In this document: piece after piece, positions 26,501 through 33,500 of the stretch
Layout: each line of letters begins with the position of its first letter
How positions within the stretch are numbered: position 1 is the first letter of the stretch
Assembly: GCA_014860115.1 (NCBI GenBank)
Contig: JACZKK010000084.1
Location: 1-46,539, forward strand
Direction: 5' to 3'
From: Ignavibacteriaceae bacterium
Lineage (GTDB): Bacteria > Bacteroidota > Ignavibacteria > Ignavibacteriales > Ignavibacteriaceae
Length of the DNA stretch: 46,539 bases
Translations under genes and position numbers: made by a program
The notes under the pieces: generated by a model
Database searches by the model: none
The model's input: the letters and a program-made list of their open reading frames with translations, nothing else
What the model was told of the DNA's origin: nothing

Positions 26501-27154
26501 TCCACTCTTATACAAAGCTATGTATGCTCCTTCAAAAGTTCTGGTGTTACTACCGGATGAATTAAATATCAGATCTCCATAAGGAGTTTCAATGAAATCA
26601 GTGGCATTATCAAGAGGAAAGTTAGTGGAATCAAAAACCGTAAACTTATCGTTTTCAAAATATGTTAATCCCCCATTATTTTTTTTATCAACGAACGGTG
26701 TTATGGATCCAATCCAGATGCGGTTTTTGCTGTCGGGCCTAATAAATGAAATTATCTGACCGGAAGATCCTTTTAAAACATATCCTTCGTTTTCAGTATA
26801 AACTTTAAACTGTTTTCCATCGAATGAAATAAATTTAGTAGGCGAGGCAAAGTACATTTTATTATTTGTTGAATCGTAGTACATCCTTTGCATAGAAGGC
26901 AGTCCAATATCGCTTCCAACCTCTTCAAATTCGTATCCATTAAATCTGTAAGTTCCTTCAATTCCGGAAATCCAAACGTATCCGTCTTTAGTTTGAATAA
27001 TATTTGCAATGTTCGTTGTAGGCAATCCCTCTTTGTTCGTGTACTCAATTAAATCAGCGTTTGCTTCTGTCTTTTGTTTTTGCTGTGCAACAGTCAATGA
27101 TGAAAAAACGAATAAAACCAGAATTATTAGATTTTTAAAAAATTCTAATGTCAT
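23519..27154 (-). CDS. divergent propeller-Y_Y_Y-TM-SpoIIE phosphatase receptor 2
   Basis: A 1,211-residue receptor: signal peptide to about residue 23, a long periplasmic region, Y_Y_Y (about 830-930), a membrane helix (about 932-955), and a SpoIIE PP2C domain (about 985-1211) with EVGGDYYDF, GDATGHGM, MSDGFAEL and DDDVTFVV. The periplasmic half is unlike its neighbours. Its blades follow a looser pattern, with short FDGxxF/YNGKSF units (for example MYDGNKFHQF, VFNGKSFVNL, IFDGTNLRFY) in place of NPxDPxSL...WIGT repeats, and it lacks the inserted module. The phosphatase is also less close to those of receptors 3 and 4. AAGGAAA precedes the ATG. It probably senses another kind of signal. Confidence 0.92.
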   Translation of the reverse strand: MTLEFFKNLIILVLFVFSSLTVAQQKQKTEANADLIEYTNKEGLPTTNIANIIQTKDGYVWISGIEGTYRFNGYEFEEVGSDIGLPSMQRMYYDSTNNKMYFASPTKFISFDGKQFKVYTENEGYVLKGSSGQIISFIRPDSKNRIWIGSITPFVDKKNNGGLTYFENDKFTVFDSTNFPLDNATDFIETPYGDLIFNSSGSNTRTFEGAYIALYKSGQFVRVDESMGITLKGAMFFPDALRSFVDKEGNTWITFNGGSFVVETANKSGVLMYDGNKFHQFTDIMQQLKPDQRPLQVYYSKNLNKLFLSTFFFDGELFNTNNNIIYEFDKGTWKPSGILKGMDDFKDLKSGKEIKDFRFTNALFTKPNKYFPEFFVLPGTIEDQSSKYPDQIFSLSNEKMIKFDALNGFYGTEIDDGVLLNTSKGFGIYFPNYSRMLTKKDGLLLTQGGITNLHADNDGFVWISYSYSEIPDYARTDNVGLNVWDGVKLRTITEEDGLASNVSFKTYQDSQKRIWIATAKGITLANKILNSDGEMILKLKGIPEESGKPYSTSNILETSDGDIYTWENYVRPAADKLVESEYYLGKFDGEKFVEIKSPFSNSDNESKYRLLNLLEDNDGRLWFIGIFAETIKDISSAHSKIMLYDGKSWTKPPESWNVPSDQLHYVGKLKNGMYFLTVGGFYVFNGKSFVNLIDSVNANADFRILKGASVAGTKTDIQAGDNLYIRLRGRGLVIFDGTNLRFYTKKDGLPSADLSNPVLDHFRANVYFSSPLGSIKTEGSMFQLFPTDDNIATGVPSSSTLDGFGNMVMFFNGVGLYIYKGEQKNYPLKITSISVNKQLYYYRYPQTLSNSENSFVFNYAALNYRDPRQTTYEHFLEGFDKEWSRPSVLPFTEYQNLPSGDYTFRVRGITSNGVKTNEEFYSFTINPPLWLTWWAYGIYIIGFVGMLGYVRKYELERRKENENKKFLQLENERKTKELDEARQLQLSMLPKALPNLAHLDIAVFMKTATEVGGDYYDFHVHMDGTLTVILGDATGHGMMSGMMVSIMKSLFMSDRTNKELKPFFENANEAIKDMQLGRLMMALTCVQISNNKIITTNAGMPPLFVYRKNSQSIEEVVINNMPLGAMKGIAYDIKEFKIESGDTLLLMSDGFAELRNENNEIYGYKRARNSFEESAKKEPEEIITHLRAEARSWTNSQDPDDDVTFVVIKIK

Positions 27155-27234
27155 AAAATTTTCCTTGTTAACTTGATTTTGAAATAGATTTGATAAACAA
27201 TCATTTCATCCGATATAATTGAAACTATAAAAAT

Positions 27235-30200
27235 TTATTTTACTTTTATCACAACAAAAGTTATATCATCATCCTGAACTCTGCCACTCATCCAGCTATC
27301 GCCTGCTTCGACCAGTTTTTCAATAATTGTATTCGGAGAGTTATCGATAATTTCATTAAAATGTTTTTTTACTCGTAAGTAGTCAAACATTTCTTCATCA
27401 GGGTTCATTTGTTCGGGCAATCCGTCGGTTAGAAGTAAAATTGTATCGCCGCTTTTTAAATCCATTTCAACTGTATTATATAAAGCGTTTCTCATTGCAC
27501 CTAAAGGCATTCCCTTAATAATAATTTCTTCTACCTGGTTAGTTTCTTTATGATGATAAAATACAGGCGGCATCCCGGCACTGGTAATCTCCAGATTATT
27601 TTTGTCAATCTTTAAATAGCTGAATGACATCAGAATTCTGCCAAGCTTGATATCCTTAATAACACGTGTGCAGTGTGACATAAATTCTTTTAATCCAAGT
27701 TTTGATGAGTCAGATGTGAAAAACCCTTTCATCAATGTTACCATAGTGCCTGCCTGTAAACCGTGACCGGTTGCATCACCAAAAGCCACATTCAGCACAC
27801 CATTTTCCTCTACAATAAAATCATAATAGTCTCCACCGACTTCAGTTGCAGTTCGCATAAATGCAGCTATTTCAAGATTTGGTAAAGTGGGTAATTCTTT
27901 TGGAAGCATAGATAGCTGTAGCTGTCGTGCTTCTTCAAGTTCTTTTGTCTTTCGGTCGTTTTCAATTTGAATAGCACGCTTTTCTGCCTCCGTAGCTTTT
28001 AACCGTAATTCATTTTCTCTAAGCTTTGTTTTTTGTTCGCGCCTGTTGATTTCAAACCTTCGCATTCCATATAAAAGGCTTAAGAAAGTAATTACATAAA
28101 TCGCATAAGCTATGTTTGTTCTCCACCATGGGGGAGTAACCTCAATAAACAATGTTCTTCCTTCTTCATTCCATATACCATCGTTGTTCGAGCCCGTTAC
28201 GATTAATTTATAATCACCGGGAGATAAATTTGTAAATGTTACCGTATGATCATTACCAAGCTGAATCCAGTTATCGTTGAATCCTTCCAATTTATATCTG
28301 TACCTGTTTTGGGAATTATTGTAATAGCTCAAAGCTGCAAATTGAAGAGTTACGATGTTATCCTTATAAGTCAACAGAATACTATCTCGTGCTGATATTC
28401 CCCGCTCAAAAATTGGTTTACCTTCTTCGTCATCGCTGTTATATCTTGTATAATTTGTATAAACAACAGGCGGGACATAAGAATTTTCTTTAACATCATC
28501 GGGACTAAAAACATTAAATCCATTTGGGCCGCCAAACAGCAGACGACCTGTTTTATAATCTTTAGCGAAAGCATTCTGATTGAACTCGTTCCCTTGTAAT
28601 CCATCCTGAACATAATAGTTTTTGAACGTTTCTTTCTCAGGATTGAATTTTGAGATCCCTATGTTTGTGCTTATCCACAAGTTGCCTTCTTCATCTTCAA
28701 GAATTCCGTAAATAAAATTATTTGCCAGACCATCTTTCTCGTCATAATTTATAAAAGTTTTATTTTCTTTCGAATACCTGCTTAAACCTTTGGTAGTACC
28801 AATCCACATATTTCCCCTACGATCTTTATATATTCTTATAATATTGTCATCGGCAATGCTTGCAGAGTCAGCGGGATTGTTTTTATAATAGGTGAACTTT
28901 TGATTATTCAGATTCAGCACATTCACTCCACCTCCGAATGTTCCTATCCATAAATCACCTTCATCATCTAATGCAAGCGACCAGGTTGCGTTTGAACTAA
29001 TTGAGGAAGGATCATTTTCTTTAAATTGATATCTAAAAAATTTACCCGTTGCCCTATCAAGTTTATTTAATCCGCCGCCGTAAGTTCCAATCCAAATATT
29101 ACCAGCATTGTCTTCTACAAGAGAGTAAACCCTATTATCGCTTAAGGAATTCGGATTGGATGGATTATTAGTGTAGTGAGTAAAAGCACCGGTTTGTGGA
29201 TTCAGTACATCTAAACCACTGCTAAAAGTTCCAATCCAGATATTTCCTGATCTGTCTTCTAATAATGATTGAATGGAATTACTTATGATAGTATTAGCGT
29301 TGGAAGGATTGTTATTATACAAAGTAAATTTCTTTTTACTATAATCAAATTTGTTTAACCCCCCGGTTCTTGTTCCAATCCAATAATATCCATCTTTATC
29401 AACGATCATTGAAAGCACGATATCATCACTCAGGCTATTTTTATTACCGGGATCGTGGGTATATTGTTCAATGTTCTGTGTTGATGGATTAAAATAATTA
29501 ATGCCGCTTAAGTTTGTACCAATCCAGATTAAGCCGCTTCGGTCTTCATAAATAGAGAAGACAAAATTATCATTTATGCTTGTCGGATCATTCGGATCGT
29601 TTTTATAATTTAAGAATTTATTTGATTTTGGATCGAACATACTCAAACCACTCCGGACAGTTCCTATCCATAAATTTCCGCGAGAGTCCTCAAAGATTGG
29701 CCAAACCCAATTATCAGCTAAGCTGTTTGGTTCACCAGGTTTATTTCTGTAATGAATAAATTTTCCTGTTTGCTCGTCAAGTCTATCAAGACCGTTAAAC
29801 GTTCCCACCCATAAATTTCCTGAGCGATCTCGGTAGACCGAATAAACCTTATCATCACTTAAGCTTGATGGATCGGAAGGATTGTGTTTAAATGTTGTGC
29901 TCTTGCTCGTCTTTGTATCAAGGCGCACCAATCCAGTTCCTTTGCTGAGCCCACCCGTCCATCTAATTCCCGATGATTCCTGAAGCAAAGCATTAACGCT
30001 ATTAACCCTGGCTCTTTCTAAGTCAACACTATCTTTAATAACAATTTGAAATGATTCTGATCTTGGGTTGTATTGATGAAACGTGCCGCTCTGAGTTTCA
30101 ATATAAAGTGTTCCGGATAAGTCTTCGTAAATTGAAAAAATAAAATTATCTGTTAAACTGGTAGAGTCACCCGGATTGTTTTTAAATACTTTAATATTAT

Positions 30201-30396
30201 AGCCATCGTATCTGTTAAGCCCATCCTGAGTACCGAACCACATAAATCCACTTCTATCCTGCTGGATACAGGTTACGGAGCTTTGTGATAAACCATCTTC
30301 AATGGTCAGGTGATTAAATACAATATGACTCTGCGGCAAATATTCAGAAGAGAAGAAGAGAAAAGAAACTATACAAAGCAGGAACACCCTGATCAT
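27235..30396 (-). CDS. propeller-Y_Y_Y-TM-SpoIIE phosphatase receptor 1
   Basis: A 1,053-residue receptor with the most regular propeller of the four: about a dozen blades of the form NPxDPxSLSDNxVxSIYEDRSGNLWIGT between residues 25 and 620. Y_Y_Y (about 650-755), a membrane helix (about 759-780), a charged coiled linker and a SpoIIE PP2C domain (about 825-1053) follow, with EVGGDYYDF, GDATGHGL, LTDGLPEQ and DDDITFVV intact. A signal peptide covers residues 1-22. Two seven-bladed propellers are the usual arrangement in this sensor class. The inserted module of receptors 3 and 4 is absent. It is the first of the four receptor genes and is separated from the upstream T9SS protein by a terminator, so the receptor block may have its own promoter in the 30400-30490 region. 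Confidence 0.94.
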   Translation of the reverse strand: MIRVFLLCIVSFLFFSSEYLPQSHIVFNHLTIEDGLSQSSVTCIQQDRSGFMWFGTQDGLNRYDGYNIKVFKNNPGDSTSLTDNFIFSIYEDLSGTLYIETQSGTFHQYNPRSESFQIVIKDSVDLERARVNSVNALLQESSGIRWTGGLSKGTGLVRLDTKTSKSTTFKHNPSDPSSLSDDKVYSVYRDRSGNLWVGTFNGLDRLDEQTGKFIHYRNKPGEPNSLADNWVWPIFEDSRGNLWIGTVRSGLSMFDPKSNKFLNYKNDPNDPTSINDNFVFSIYEDRSGLIWIGTNLSGINYFNPSTQNIEQYTHDPGNKNSLSDDIVLSMIVDKDGYYWIGTRTGGLNKFDYSKKKFTLYNNNPSNANTIISNSIQSLLEDRSGNIWIGTFSSGLDVLNPQTGAFTHYTNNPSNPNSLSDNRVYSLVEDNAGNIWIGTYGGGLNKLDRATGKFFRYQFKENDPSSISSNATWSLALDDEGDLWIGTFGGGVNVLNLNNQKFTYYKNNPADSASIADDNIIRIYKDRRGNMWIGTTKGLSRYSKENKTFINYDEKDGLANNFIYGILEDEEGNLWISTNIGISKFNPEKETFKNYYVQDGLQGNEFNQNAFAKDYKTGRLLFGGPNGFNVFSPDDVKENSYVPPVVYTNYTRYNSDDEEGKPIFERGISARDSILLTYKDNIVTLQFAALSYYNNSQNRYRYKLEGFNDNWIQLGNDHTVTFTNLSPGDYKLIVTGSNNDGIWNEEGRTLFIEVTPPWWRTNIAYAIYVITFLSLLYGMRRFEINRREQKTKLRENELRLKATEAEKRAIQIENDRKTKELEEARQLQLSMLPKELPTLPNLEIAAFMRTATEVGGDYYDFIVEENGVLNVAFGDATGHGLQAGTMVTLMKGFFTSDSSKLGLKEFMSHCTRVIKDIKLGRILMSFSYLKIDKNNLEITSAGMPPVFYHHKETNQVEEIIIKGMPLGAMRNALYNTVEMDLKSGDTILLLTDGLPEQMNPDEEMFDYLRVKKHFNEIIDNSPNTIIEKLVEAGDSWMSGRVQDDDITFVVIKVK

Positions 30397-30490
30397 AAAT
30401 AGAATTCCGATAATTGTTTATTAAGCGAATATGCACCTGAGATTGTGCATAGTTGAATTTGAAAATAGCGGATTAAATTTGAAAAAGAAA

Positions 30491-30523
30491 TAACCCCTGG
30501 TCTAAGATAGAAACCAGGGGCTA
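30491..30523 (-). terminator. intrinsic terminator after the T9SS giant gene
   Basis: On the minus strand CCCCTGGT (30520-30513) and ACCAGGGG (30501-30494) pair in an 8-bp stem with an 11-base loop, followed by TTATTTCTTTTT. It lies just after the stop codon of the 1,984-residue protein and separates it from the receptor genes. Confidence 0.85.
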
Positions 30524-30530
30524 AAGGAAT

Positions 30531-33500
30531 TTACTTCATCAATATCATTTTCTTGGTTGACACATAAGAACCACTAATAATTCTATATATATAAATACCA
30601 CTTGCGAGCTGACTTGCGTTCCAGTTGACGCTGTAATAACCAGCTTCCATCTCCTGATCTACGAGATCGGAAACCAGATTACCCAGGATATCATATACCT
30701 TTAAGCTTACATGATTCTTTGCAGGCAATTGATAGTTTATTGTTGTGCTTGGATTGAACGGATTAGGATAATTCTGCTCAAGAGATATTTCATCAGGAAT
30801 TATTTGTGGTTCATCTTCACCGTTTTCAGGTTCTCCCGATTCTTTAGCCAGAGTATTATTTATGTAGTAAATCTTAGTGCTTCCCCCAATTTGGATCTCT
30901 CCATTTGTCCATAAAGCTCCTTTAATAATACAACTGGTTCCTAAAGTTATATTTCCAAGTGGACAATAAATACTTCCATTCCATTTACCGCTTCCACCCA
31001 GCTGGAAATAACCATGAGTTTCTAGATAAACATCATCTGGTCCTCCATTGAGTATTGTTGTTGTCAGGCTCGTTCCAAAATTAACATTTCCGGTTATGAA
31101 AATTCGGATTTTTCCATTTGCCACATTTAGGTTTAATTTTCCACTGCCGCCCATTGAAAACGACGTAAAGTAATAATCGCCAGAACTCAAATTAAGAGTC
31201 TTGGAGGTACCCAGATTAACACTGCCGTAAGAACCGGGGCTAAGAGTAGCATTTGATGTGATATTTGTTCCACCGGAGTTGAAAACTGTTGCAGGCGGAA
31301 GAGTTATTAAATTATATGATTGTGGAATCTGCGGCGTACCATTCTCTGTGATCACACCATAAATTATTGAGCTGCCACCAATGGATGCAGTTCCTGCCGT
31401 AGTTAAATTTCCGAATATTTTAACGGAAGTGCCAAGACTAACATTTCCCCCGGCATCAATATTTCCATTAACGTTTGTACTTCCACCAAGATCAACAAAA
31501 TTATTAGAAATAATGTTTCCACCAACTAAAACACTTGTGCCGCTATTAAAGTATCCACCACTATTTATATCACCATTAATTTGACTACTTCCGCCTAATT
31601 GAACATTTCCATTAAATGTGAGGTTGTTAGTACTAATGCTTGTTCCGCCGGTAAACTTTCCATTACCCCCAACACCTTCTGTAATAGAAGAGGATCCACC
31701 AATCTGAACATCAGCATTACCAACAACTTTTCCATCAAACACCTTAACACTGGTGCCAAGCGTTACCTTTTGATTAGCGAAGACCGGGTATGGAGGAAAT
31801 TGAACTATTGGCTCAACTGGTTCCTCGAATGGCGATATAAAAAATGAGTGTTCAGTTTGAATTACATATTGACTATTATTATTACTTCCGTTTCCAACAC
31901 TATCAGAAGCAATAACTTTTACATCATAATTTCCAGCCAGCGAAGTCTCAAGTGAAATGTTATAGGTACCGTCTTCAGTCAGTGATAAGAATCCCACAAC
32001 CACCTGACTGTCAGGCGAAGTTATTTGCAAACTAACTATAGCATTATTAACAGGGGTTCCAACTGTTTTTGTATCATCGCCTGTTTCACTTTTCTCACCA
32101 CCCTCAAATAACGTAGCTTCAAGATTTACCACCACAGGCATTGGATTGCCGTATTGATCACTTTCTAGGATATAGCGTTCTTTGTCAGATTTAAATTTGA
32201 GCACAAGATCAGCTTCATTACTCATGTATACACGAATAGGTTCAGGTGTTGTCGGCGCAACATTTTCTACGATAGCATATGTCCACTGACCAACTCCCGG
32301 GCTATTCACTCTGAAGTATTTATATGGTTTGCCATATGTAGCGGTTCCATCAAAAAATTCTACACCATACGGTGACGAACCGAAATTAGCTTCTGTAATT
32401 GCACCAGCTGGTAACACTCCTCCTTCACCAACTGTTTCACCCGGAGGTAATAATACAAGTTCATATTCGCTTCCCTGCCAGGATAAACCAAGTTCAAGAG
32501 TTCCACCCTGCCATTGCAAACCACCCTGCCATTGAAGTCCGCCCTGCCATTGTAATCCACCCTGCCATTGCAAACCACCCTGCCATTGTAATCCGCCTTG
32601 CCATTGCAAACCACCTTGCCATGAAAGTCCGCCCTGCCATTGCAGACCACCTTGCCATTGCAGACCACCATCAAAATATTCACTGCTTATTTCTTCAGAA
32701 AGATATGATATTTGGAGACCCAGTAATCGCAGCCAAATAATATTTACTGCTGTAGGAATTTCAGTTGAACTTGCAATTTCATAATACTCACCTTCGGTTT
32801 CTTGTGCCAACCAGCTCATCAAATCTTGTCCTGCTCTAAAATCTTCAAATCCCATTGTGTATATTTTTATTTCAGGATCAATACCAAGGTCAGTTATGAG
32901 AGAAAATGGAGACACTTCACCAGCGCTAAATAAGATCATAACTTTTTTGTTTGTGCCTGAACCCGAGTTCAATATTGATTGAGCTGACATTATTCGATCG
33001 GCAAGATTTCCGGTTGAATTTGGCTCTATGAGATTGAGTGTGTTCAGCTTTGCGTTGAAGTCATCTCCAAGCGGCTCAGTGGAAGAACCGTTTACCCAGC
33101 CAACTCTGTCGCCAATTCTCATCTTAGTAATTAGTTCAAGCGCAGCATTCTTTGAAGGTATAAATCCGTTTAGTACTTCCGTAGATGTAAAATTACTTGT
33201 ACCATCGAACACTAAAACGATATCATAATAAATATCACCAAGGTTTTTATAAATATAATTTATACCGCCAACATCATATCTTGTTATGTCTAACTGATTT
33301 GATAGCCAGTCTGGATCTGAAGGACCAGGATGTAAACTGTTCTTATATGTCTCTCCAACATCAATCCTTCCATACATTGTTGCCAGCTGGTTATTATTTT
33401 TCATTTCAAGCAAATATGCGAAATCACCCGGATTATATAAATCTCCCAAACCACCGTAATGACCGGCTTCATGCGTGGTTACATTTTGAACATCCAGTTT

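Noticed and set aside
32360-32740. Long frames on both strands across the 18-bp repeats, and resemblance to a CRISPR array
   Set aside because: A repeat unit divisible by three keeps all frames open artificially. There are no unique spacers between units, so it is a coding tandem repeat and not a CRISPR array.
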